Source: Bacteroidota bacterium (GTDB lineage Bacteria > Bacteroidota > Bacteroidia > Bacteroidales > Prolixibacteraceae). From it: 5,666 nt of DNA. Position numbers and translations under genes: made by a program. Under the pieces are notes generated by a model that worked only from the letters and a program-made list of their open reading frames with translations, did no database searches and was not told the DNA's origin. Positions 1 through 5,666 of this stretch are shown here, in pieces. The stretch spans positions 1-5,666 of the forward strand of contig JAUYTA010000100.1 in the NCBI GenBank assembly GCA_030695265.1. The letters run 5' to 3'. Every line of letters begins with the position of its first letter. Positions within the stretch are counted from its first letter, which is position 1.

Positions 1-2220
1 ACTTTTGAAGATTTGGAAAATCCTGAAAGTTTGCTGGCCTCCGAGGTAGTTTCTGCCGATAGTGTCATTCTGGGAAAATATTTCATGGAAAACAGAACTT
101 TCGTCAACTATGAAGAATTTAGTCCTCAACTGCTGAATGCACTTATCGCGACCGAAGATGTCAGGTTTTTTGAACACTCAGGAATTGATATCAGAGGGCT
201 TTTCAGGGTATTTAAAGGCATACTTACTGCCGACAGCAAATCAGGAGGAGGTAGTACAATCAGCCAGCAACTGGCCAAAATGCTTTTCCCACGAGATGTC
301 CTCGACAATAAGTTTGAGCTTATTATACGGAAATTTAAAGAATGGGTAATTGCTGTAAAACTGGAAAAAAGTTACACCAAAGAGGAAATCCTCACGATGT
401 ACCTTAATAAATATGATTTTCTGAACCTTGCTGTAGGAATTAAATCGGCAGCGGCCATCTATTTTAATACAAGCCCCGATTCGCTTCGGCTCGAACAAGC
501 CGCAATGCTGGTCGGGATGGCAAAAAACTCCTCCCTGTACAATCCTGTAAGGCGTGCTGAACTTACACTTCAGCGCCGGAACGTGGTATTGTCACAAATG
601 CAGAAATACGGGTATATATCGAAATCAGTTCGCGATTCGGCAAAAGCGCTGCCTCTTGGCCTCGACTACCACAAAGTGGATTTCAAAACCGGACTGGCGC
701 CCTATTTCAGGGAATACCTGCGCATTGCCATGAATGCAAAAAAACCTGTCAGATCGGATTACAGGGCATGGCAAATGCAAAAATTCAGGGAAGACTCGGT
801 TGATTGGCAAATGAATCCATTGTATGGCTGGTGCAATAAAAATAAAAAACTGGATGGATCTTCGTACAATTTATACCGCGACGGACTCCGCATAGTTACA
901 ACCATCGACTCACGTATGCAAAAGTATGCAGAGGAAGCGGTGACCACCCATCTGAAAAACAATTTACAGCCTGCCTTTAACAAGCATTTGAAAAAATTAA
1001 AAAACAAGCCGTTCTCAAATACAATGACCGATGAATCTATTGAAAAAATATTGGAACAATCGATTAAACAGACTGAACGATATCACATTGCACAACAAGC
1101 TGGTAAATCGTGGAACGAAATCAAAACAATATTTGATACACCGGTTGAAATGTCTGTGTTTTCATACAAAGGCGACCGCGATACTACTATGACTCCACTT
1201 GACTCGATAAAATATTATTACAGCTATTTCCGCTCTTCTTTTATGTCGATGGAAATAAGCACCGGACATGTAAAAGCCTATGTTGGCGGACCAGATTACC
1301 GCCATTTTATGTACGATATGGTAAAGGGCGGAAAGAGACAGGTTGGTTCGACGGTAAAACCTTTTTTATATACACTGGCCATGCAGAACGGGCTTTCGCC
1401 GTGCAGCAAAGTACCAAATGTCAAACAACAATTTATTTTGCCTGACGGACGTATTTGGGAGGCAAGAAATTCAGGAAAAACAAAATTCGATGATAAAATG
1501 GTTACCCTGAAATGGGGACTGGCACATTCGGTAAACCAGGTTTCTGCCTGGGTAATGAAACAGTTCAATCCGCAGGCGGTGGCCGATGTGATGAAGAAAA
1601 TGGGCGTTTACAGTCCGATCGATCCGGTTCCGGCAATGTTTCTGGGCACTGCCGACATTACACTTTACGAGATGGTTGGTGCATACAGTTCATTTGCCAG
1701 CAAAGGCGTTTATACTCAACCAATTTTTGTAACCCGTATCGAAGACCGTCATGGAAATGTGATTTCGACATTCAGACCCGAAAGACATGATGCGATTGAT
1801 GAGCAAACAGCTTACCTGATGATTGAACTGATGCGCGGCGTAGTAGATGCCGGATCGGGAGGGAGATTGCGCTGGAAGCCTGAGTATGGCGGCTTCAAAG
1901 GCCAGATTGCCGCTAAAACCGGAACAACACAAAACCAGTCGGATGGCTGGTTTATCGGAATCACACCGCAATTGGTTAATGGTTCGTGGACAGGCGCTGA
2001 GTTGAGAAGTATTCATTTCGAAGATCTGCAATCGGGCCAGGGAGCAAGTATGGCACTTCCAATCTGGGGATATTACATGAAAAAGGTTTACGCCGATAAG
2101 AGCTTACCGTACAGTGATGAAAGTGTATTTATACGGCCTGCCAATTTCAATGTAAACCTCAACTGCAATGATCCGGAAAGCATAGAACAAAGTCTTGATA
2201 CTTCGGAGGATTTCTTCTAA
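1..2220 (+). CDS. mrcA: Class A penicillin-binding protein (PBP1A-like transglycosylase/transpeptidase), 5' partial
   Basis: Bifunctional peptidoglycan synthase: a GT51 domain polymerises lipid II into glycan strands and a transpeptidase domain cross-links the stem peptides on the outer face of the inner membrane. The frame is open from base 1, so the gene enters from the left; the TTG at 13 is an internal Leu codon, not a start. Numbering visible codons from base 1 (739 residues), the GT51 signature EDVRFFEHSG carries the catalytic Glu at 52, GGSTISQQLAK is at 82-92, RKFKE with the probable second Glu is at 110-114, and KEEILTMYLN follows. The transpeptidase begins after TTID (300-303) and has SxxK as STVK at 450-453 (nucleophile S450), SVN at 510-512 and KTGT at 639-642. 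All catalytic motifs are intact. Missing are roughly 40-60 N-terminal residues, expected to hold the cytoplasmic tail and single membrane helix. A segment of about 110 residues (304-415) lies between TTID and the MSMEISTGHVKAYVGG strand. The stop overlaps the convergent DUF4837 gene. The family call is secure; the symbol is by analogy (pbp1a/ponA/mrcA usage varies). Confidence 0.96.
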   Translation, partial: TFEDLENPESLLASEVVSADSVILGKYFMENRTFVNYEEFSPQLLNALIATEDVRFFEHSGIDIRGLFRVFKGILTADSKSGGGSTISQQLAKMLFPRDVLDNKFELIIRKFKEWVIAVKLEKSYTKEEILTMYLNKYDFLNLAVGIKSAAAIYFNTSPDSLRLEQAAMLVGMAKNSSLYNPVRRAELTLQRRNVVLSQMQKYGYISKSVRDSAKALPLGLDYHKVDFKTGLAPYFREYLRIAMNAKKPVRSDYRAWQMQKFREDSVDWQMNPLYGWCNKNKKLDGSSYNLYRDGLRIVTTIDSRMQKYAEEAVTTHLKNNLQPAFNKHLKKLKNKPFSNTMTDESIEKILEQSIKQTERYHIAQQAGKSWNEIKTIFDTPVEMSVFSYKGDRDTTMTPLDSIKYYYSYFRSSFMSMEISTGHVKAYVGGPDYRHFMYDMVKGGKRQVGSTVKPFLYTLAMQNGLSPCSKVPNVKQQFILPDGRIWEARNSGKTKFDDKMVTLKWGLAHSVNQVSAWVMKQFNPQAVADVMKKMGVYSPIDPVPAMFLGTADITLYEMVGAYSSFASKGVYTQPIFVTRIEDRHGNVISTFRPERHDAIDEQTAYLMIELMRGVVDAGSGGRLRWKPEYGGFKGQIAAKTGTTQNQSDGWFIGITPQLVNGSWTGAELRSIHFEDLQSGQGASMALPIWGYYMKKVYADKSLPYSDESVFIRPANFNVNLNCNDPESIEQSLDTSEDFF

Positions 2221-3254
2221 TTTCCGCTTTCGAGTTGTTTGGTTATTTTGTCACTAATTGCCTGTGCCGGAAATTCAAGCGAATAAATCATCGCCTCAAC
2301 TTGTCGTAAATAATTTCGTTTGGAATTTTTCGGGGCATAAACATTTCCTTCAACTGTAACGATTCGACGCCGGCTGGCATCCAAAACCGCCAGACTAACA
2401 AAAGGACCGCCCATGAAATCCTTTTCAACCCTCCACAAACCACGCATTTCAGAGGCATAATTTCCATTATAATTCAGGATATTAAAATCCATTGGGACTT
2501 CCATTTCGGTGGTCATGTAACTTCCCGGAAGTGGTCCCGCAACATTGGCTTTCATCATCAGATTACGTTTGCCCAACTGATATTTAGGAGTAAAAGTACT
2601 GTCAGAATCATACGGATAAGAATACAGAACAATGTTTTGGGTAATCAGTGGCGTATCGTATCTGATCCAGACAAAATTCGAATCTTTCTTTACAATTTTA
2701 AATCCTGTGGGCACGTATAGTTTCAGATTAAAATCCTTTAGCAAGGTATTGTAAACCGATTTCTCATGCGCATCCTTATAAGTTTTCTTTAAACGGTCCT
2801 TTTCGGCTTTCAGGAAAAATCCAATTATTTTTTCACTGTTCGCATTGAACATCTCCTCGAAGTTTTCGGACGAAGTGGCCTGAATATTTACCACCGCCTG
2901 TGGGTAGGCATAAACATCATTGGTAAATTCAACTTTTGGATTGGTGTTCGTTGGCGATATTTTAACCGTAATGAGATTGCGGCTTGTCTTAAAAATATTT
3001 ATAAATGCTTCAGGAGGTACATTTATCAGCGAAAAAATTGGCTCTTCCTGCGGAAGTGATGCCTGCGGCTGAGCGAGTGACTGCCGTATCGCCGATCCAA
3101 CCTTGCCAGTCCACACTTCCTTGCCAATTACAATTACAACTTCGTTGGATTTACCGGTAATGGTTTCCATTTTCGCGCCTTTTTCAAGGTTGCAGGAAAA
3201 TAAAACGAAGGTTAAAAAAAACAAAGCGGAAAATTTCGGCATAATTCGTTTCAT
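2217..3254 (-). CDS. DUF4837 family lipoprotein, function unknown
   Basis: A 345-residue predicted lipoprotein that I assign to DUF4837, an uncharacterised family of Bacteroidetes. Seen directly: a short basic N-terminus (MKRIMPK), a hydrophobic stretch at about 8-19, and a lipobox LFSC with the lipidated Cys at 21, so signal peptidase II processing is expected. The mature part has the family-like run EVVIVIGKEVWTGKVGSAIR at 38-57, then LPQEEPIFSLINVPPEAF at 67-84, a charged helical stretch at about 130-165 and a C-terminal half rich in aromatic residues (WIRYDTP, 196-202; RGLWRVEKDFMGGPF, 271-285). No catalytic motif is recognisable. After the Cys comes NLEKGAK, which is not a strong acidic surface-export signal, so a periplasm-facing location is more likely, though this is inference. 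The start is the first ATG; Met5 is an alternative that would still leave a usable signal peptide. There is no Shine-Dalgarno sequence, as is usual in the phylum. The stop (TAG) overlaps that of the convergent PBP gene by 4 bases. The gene is separated from tatA by a terminator, so it is probably transcribed alone. Confidence 0.88.
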   Translation of the reverse strand: MKRIMPKFSALFFLTFVLFSCNLEKGAKMETITGKSNEVVIVIGKEVWTGKVGSAIRQSLAQPQASLPQEEPIFSLINVPPEAFINIFKTSRNLITVKISPTNTNPKVEFTNDVYAYPQAVVNIQATSSENFEEMFNANSEKIIGFFLKAEKDRLKKTYKDAHEKSVYNTLLKDFNLKLYVPTGFKIVKKDSNFVWIRYDTPLITQNIVLYSYPYDSDSTFTPKYQLGKRNLMMKANVAGPLPGSYMTTEMEVPMDFNILNYNGNYASEMRGLWRVEKDFMGGPFVSLAVLDASRRRIVTVEGNVYAPKNSKRNYLRQVEAMIYSLEFPAQAISDKITKQLESGN

Positions 3255-3354
3255 GGCTATAATGTTTTGTGTGTGGCTGCTGCCTCAAAAACCTTACCAG
3301 AATAAAGAATATCAGAGACATACAAAAGCCTGATTTGCAATGAAGCTAAAAGGC
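3255..3354 (-). other. Leader region of the DUF4837 gene
   Basis: This stretch lies between the end of the tatA terminator and the DUF4837 start codon. Because the terminator should block read-through, the promoter of the DUF4837 gene is expected here. I find no exact TAnnTTTG element with a correctly placed TTTG upstream. The nearest candidates, TATTCTTT on the - strand near 3311-3304 and TA followed by TTTG at wrong spacing near 3296-3286, are too weak to call. No open reading frame of interest is present. Confidence 0.4.
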
Positions 3355-3382
3355 AAAAAAAAACCCCGTTGTGCGGGATTTT
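3355..3382 (-). terminator. Rho-independent terminator downstream of the tatA-like gene
   Basis: Read on the - strand, AAAATCCCG, loop CACAA, then CGGGGTTTT forms a stem of 9 pairs (four A-U, one U-G wobble, four G/C pairs) with a 5-base loop. The 3' arm runs directly into a tract of nine T (3363 down to 3355), part of which is in the stem. In + coordinates the arms are 3360-3368 and 3374-3382. It begins 8 bases after the TAA of the tatA-like gene, the expected place for its terminator. On the + strand the wobble becomes a C-A mismatch and the T tract is interrupted, so the signal is directional towards the - strand. Confidence 0.85.
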
Positions 3383-3390
3383 CTTACTTA

Positions 3391-3588
3391 TTATTTTTCA
3401 ATTTTTTCAGCATCCTTTTTTGCTTCGTCCTCCTCCGATTTTGAGGCATTTTTAAATTCCTTTATTCCTTTGCCAAGGCCTTTCATCAATTCAGGAATTT
3501 TGGTTCCGCCAAACATCAGGACAACTACAACCAATACAATAATCAGTTCCTGAGGTCCAATAATACCGGCAATAATTAATAAGTTCAT
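3391..3588 (-). CDS. tatA: Sec-independent (twin-arginine) translocase subunit, TatA/E type
   Basis: A 65-residue TatA/TatE-type subunit of the twin-arginine translocase, which oligomerises with TatC to move folded proteins across the inner membrane. Seen directly: a short N-terminal segment, a single membrane helix at about 13-26 (QELIIVLVVVVLMF) that starts with the polar pair Q13-E14, the hinge FGG at 26-28, an amphipathic helix from about 30 to 47 (KIPELMKGLGKGIKEFKNA), and a highly charged Lys/Glu/Asp tail to the C-terminus. The FG hinge and the Phe in KEFK are hallmarks of the family. TatA/E is favoured over TatB because of the short length and the KIPELMKGLGKGIKEF amphipathic helix. 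No tatC is in the window, so the partner must be encoded elsewhere. The gene lies 56 bases downstream of rseP on the same strand, has a candidate promoter element in that gap and is closed by a strong terminator. No Shine-Dalgarno sequence precedes the ATG. Confidence 0.95.
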   Translation of the reverse strand: MNLLIIAGIIGPQELIIVLVVVVLMFGGTKIPELMKGLGKGIKEFKNASKSEEDEAKKDAEKIEK

Positions 3589-3613
3589 ACTATTAAAGTT
3601 TAAATGGTTTTTG

Positions 3614-3621
3614 CAAAAGTA
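3614..3621 (-). promoter_or_regulatory. Candidate -7 promoter element for the tatA-like gene
   Basis: On the - strand the gap between rseP and tatA contains TACTTTTG, an exact match to the Bacteroidetes primary sigma factor -7 consensus TAnnTTTG. It ends 25 bases before the tatA ATG, which would leave a leader of about 15-20 bases. The upstream -33 element (TTTG) is not clear: there is only a TTG about 10 bases upstream, too close to fit the usual spacing. The gene may therefore also, or instead, be read through from rseP. Confidence 0.45.
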
Positions 3622-3644
3622 ATAAAAATAACAACTTCAGTTCT

Positions 3645-4979
3645 TTATTTGAAAAGTTTAAATATATCGTTGCCATTGGCAAAAATAACGAGTGAAAGCA
3701 GCAACACCATTCCAACAATCTGGGCATACTCCAGAAATTTGTCGCCCGGTTTACGGCCTGTGATCATCTCAAAAAGCAAAAACATTACATGTCCGCCATC
3801 GAGTGCAGGAATAGGTAACAAGTTCATAACTCCCAGAATGATAGAAAGAAACGCGGTCATGTTCCAAAACGAATGCCAGTCCCACACACCCGGGAAAATA
3901 TTTCCGATGGCAATAAAGCCGCCCAGACTCTCATACGCTTTTGTTTTAGGCGAGAAGATGAGCTTGAACTGCTTCAGGTAGTCATTAATCGTGCTAATTC
4001 CCTTGTTGAACCCGGCTGGAATGGATTCCACAAGGCCGTAGCTAACGGTTTTAAATTCAAGAAATCTGATGGCGCTTTCAAGAAATTCAGGATAAAATCC
4101 GAGAGTGCCTTCTTCAGACACTGTTACAGGAATGGTTTTTGGCACCTTATTGCGCACAACCTCCACGTTAACTTCCTGCCCTTTATGTGATTTGAGATAA
4201 TCTGTAAATTGGTCATAAAAGTCGAACTGCAAACTGTCGACCCCAACAAATACATCGCCTTTTTCCAAACCTGCCAGGCTGGCCGGGGAGTCTTTGGCAA
4301 TTCTGTCGGCTTTGAATCCAAAGGGCATACGAGGATCGAAAACTGCCCTGCTTTTAATCAGCAATGCCACATCCTCATCCGAAATTTCAACATCAATTTG
4401 TTGCCCGTCACGTAAAACCTGGATAGATTTGGCATCTTCAAGCAAAATTGTTGGTATGATTTTTCTGAAATTCTCAATGTAAACCTGATCAACCGAAAGT
4501 ATCCTATCGCCATTTTTCAAACCGATTTGTTGACCGGCCTCATACACCATGATTCCATGTTTTACATTTTCTGTCGGAAGGTATTGTTCGCCCCATGCAT
4601 AAAGGATACCGATGTAAATAATGAATGCCAGGATGAAATTCATCAAAACTCCGCCAACCATTATCAGCAAACGCTGCCACGATTTTTTGGAACGGAATTC
4701 ATGTGGTTGCGGAGGCAGTTTCATTGCCTCTTTATCCATCGATTCATCAATCATTCCTGAAATTTTCACATATCCGCCAAGCGGCAGCCAGCCAATTCCA
4801 TATTCGGTATCGCCCTTTTTAACTTTGAAAAGCGAAAACCATGGATCAAAAAACAAGTAAAATTTTTCGACACGGGTTTTGAAAATTCGAGCGAACAAAA
4901 AATGCCCGAATTCGTGTATAATAACCAATAAAGATAAACTTAGAATGAGCTGTGCCCCTTTAATTAATACTACTTCCAT
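3645..4979 (-). CDS. rseP: RseP-type site-2 protease (RIP zinc metalloprotease, M50B)
   Basis: Intramembrane zinc metalloprotease that cleaves transmembrane segments of regulatory proteins or leftover signal peptides. The length (444 residues) is close to that of E. coli RseP. Seen directly: a first membrane helix carrying the zinc site HEFGH at 22-26 (His22, Glu23, His26); the loop YGIGWLPLGGYVKISG at 60-75, which matches the conserved GGYVKI element near the active site; a second membrane helix at about 103-128; two PDZ domains at about 137-200 and 217-292, the second with SPASLAGLEKGD at 231-242; a third helix containing NLLPIPALDGGH with LDGGH at 393-397 (Asp394 is the third zinc ligand); and a last helix at about 419-434. 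All zinc and catalytic residues are present. The ATG lies 18 bases downstream of the dxr stop with no Shine-Dalgarno sequence, indicating a shared transcript with dxr. No anti-sigma factor (RseA-like) gene is nearby, so its substrate cannot be inferred from this window. Confidence 0.96.
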   Translation of the reverse strand: MEVVLIKGAQLILSLSLLVIIHEFGHFLFARIFKTRVEKFYLFFDPWFSLFKVKKGDTEYGIGWLPLGGYVKISGMIDESMDKEAMKLPPQPHEFRSKKSWQRLLIMVGGVLMNFILAFIIYIGILYAWGEQYLPTENVKHGIMVYEAGQQIGLKNGDRILSVDQVYIENFRKIIPTILLEDAKSIQVLRDGQQIDVEISDEDVALLIKSRAVFDPRMPFGFKADRIAKDSPASLAGLEKGDVFVGVDSLQFDFYDQFTDYLKSHKGQEVNVEVVRNKVPKTIPVTVSEEGTLGFYPEFLESAIRFLEFKTVSYGLVESIPAGFNKGISTINDYLKQFKLIFSPKTKAYESLGGFIAIGNIFPGVWDWHSFWNMTAFLSIILGVMNLLPIPALDGGHVMFLLFEMITGRKPGDKFLEYAQIVGMVLLLSLVIFANGNDIFKLFK

Positions 4980-4997
4980 CGAATAATTTTTCTGTTT

Positions 4998-5666
4998 TTA
5001 AATCTTTTGTATTGCCCGATTTTTAACCATGGCAGATGTTAATATACGCGTCTCCTTGTCTGTCTGAATGTAATCTTCCAGGCTCGGATTTTTAATAAAT
5101 ATTGCCTTTCCCATGGCTTTTTCAATAATTTCAGGCATTTCCAGAAAACTGATCCTGTCTGTAAGAAAAGCCTGTACCACCACTTCGTTTGCTGCATTCA
5201 ATATACAAGGCATGTTTCCTGCCTGATTTAAAGCTTCAAAAGCGAGTGCAAGATTACGAAAATTTTTCGTATTTGGCTGTTCAAATGTCAGTTTCGGGTA
5301 ATCTAAAAAACTGAACCGCTTGAATCCTGAGTCCAGCCTTTCGGGAAAACTGAGGGCATATTGAATGGGTAATTTCATATCCGGAAGTCCCATCTGAGCT
5401 TTCATTGATCCATCGCGAAACTGAACGATGGAATGAATAATGCTTTGCGGATGAACGATCACATCAATTTGTTCCGGTTTTAATCCAAAGAGCCATTTTG
5501 CTTCAATCACTTCAAAACCTTTGTTCATCATTGATGCCGAGTCGATGGTAATTTTAGCTCCCATGTCCCAATTCGGATGTTTCAACGCATCGGCTTTGGT
5601 AACGGTGGCAAGCTGTTCAGGAGTAAAACCCCGGAATGGCCCGCCTGATGCTGTCAGGTATATTTT
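4998..5666 (-). CDS. dxr: 1-deoxy-D-xylulose 5-phosphate reductoisomerase, 5' partial
   Basis: IspC/Dxr rearranges and reduces 1-deoxy-D-xylulose 5-phosphate to 2-C-methyl-D-erythritol 4-phosphate with NADPH, the committed step of the MEP isoprenoid pathway in the cytoplasm and the target of fosmidomycin. The frame is open to the right edge: 222 residues are visible, and the TTG codon at 5585-5583 is an internal Leu. Numbering visible residues from the edge: LTASGGPFRG at 4-13 (substrate phosphate-binding loop, Ser at 7), HPNWDMGAK at 30-38, DSASMMNKGFE at 42-52 with Asn48, Lys49 and the metal-ligand Glu52, then VHPQSIIHS in the catalytic domain, and the C-terminal helical domain with NAANEVVVQAFL. 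These match the E. coli residues Ser186, Trp212, Ser222, Asn227, Lys228 and Glu231 by motif alignment. About 175 N-terminal residues, the NADPH-binding domain and the first two metal ligands, lie outside the window. It is the upstream gene of rseP, 18 bases apart, and probably supplies the promoter for both. Confidence 0.96.
   Translation of the reverse strand, partial: KIYLTASGGPFRGFTPEQLATVTKADALKHPNWDMGAKITIDSASMMNKGFEVIEAKWLFGLKPEQIDVIVHPQSIIHSIVQFRDGSMKAQMGLPDMKLPIQYALSFPERLDSGFKRFSFLDYPKLTFEQPNTKNFRNLALAFEALNQAGNMPCILNAANEVVVQAFLTDRISFLEMPEIIEKAMGKAIFIKNPSLEDYIQTDKETRILTSAMVKNRAIQKI

Noticed and set aside
13..15. TTG as the start codon of the PBP gene.
   Set aside because: The frame is open to base 1, the residues before it (TFED) continue the usual Bacteroidetes PBP1A sequence, and starting here would leave no membrane anchor.
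1690..2031. 113-residue open frame antisense to the PBP gene.
   Set aside because: It lies within the PBP transpeptidase coding region, resembles no family I know, and is Cys/Ser-rich in the manner of antisense shadow frames.
2200..2235. Possible bidirectional terminator at the PBP/DUF4837 junction (CGGA ... TCCG).
   Set aside because: Only a 4-pair stem with a long loop and no T tract on either side.
3264..3290. Possible hairpin in the DUF4837 leader: TTTTG/CAAAA outer arms and GGC/GCC inner arms.
   Set aside because: Only 5 A/T-rich plus 3 pairs with an asymmetric internal loop; too weak to call a riboswitch or attenuator.
3631..3640. Short inverted repeat AACT-GA-AGTT just after the rseP stop, followed by T-rich sequence on the - strand.
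   Set aside because: The 2-base loop cannot form and the stem is 4 pairs; not a credible terminator.
3604..3981. 125-residue + strand open frame opposite the 3' end of rseP.
   Set aside because: It overlaps the well-supported rseP C-terminus, including the LDGGH motif; no recognisable domain and no promoter.
5583..5585. TTG as the start codon of dxr.
   Set aside because: The frame continues to the window edge and encodes the conserved LTASGGPFRG loop upstream, so the gene is simply cut by the window.

Overview
The window looks like an ordinary chromosomal segment of a Bacteroidetes (Bacteroidota) bacterium. The evidence is a DUF4837 lipoprotein, a family I know only from this phylum; a class A penicillin-binding protein and an RseP with the sequence style of the phylum; start codons without Shine-Dalgarno sequences; a TAnnTTTG-type -7 element upstream of the tatA-like gene; and moderate, AT-leaning base composition. 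The order Bacteroidales/Marinilabiliales is plausible, but I cannot fix the genus by reading alone.

Layout, left to right. From 1 to 2220 on the + strand is most of a bifunctional peptidoglycan synthase (PBP1A/mrcA-like), cut at the left window edge so that the cytoplasmic tail and membrane anchor are missing. It converges on a DUF4837 lipoprotein gene (2217-3254, - strand), and the two reading frames overlap by 4 bases at their stop codons. A 136-base gap (3255-3390) then holds a strong rho-independent terminator for the next gene and the leader of the DUF4837 gene. A small TatA/E-type translocase gene lies at 3391-3588 (- strand). After a 56-base gap carrying its likely promoter element come rseP (3645-4979, - strand) and, 18 bases further upstream, the 3' two thirds or so of dxr (4998-5666, - strand), which runs off the right edge.

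All five genes serve the cell envelope or its precursors. Dxr commits carbon to the MEP isoprenoid pathway, whose products include the undecaprenyl carrier for lipid II. The class A PBP polymerises and cross-links lipid II. RseP cleaves membrane proteins within the bilayer. TatA/E belongs to the export machinery for folded proteins, and DUF4837 is a lipoprotein of unknown role. dxr and rseP are very probably one transcript. tatA may be read through from it or start from its own promoter, and the terminator after tatA separates the DUF4837 gene as its own unit.

No RNA gene, CRISPR array, insertion sequence, phage gene, integration scar or long repeat is visible, and there is no gene-free stretch over 300 bases. 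I found no sign of a new multi-gene system. The least understood item is the DUF4837 lipoprotein.
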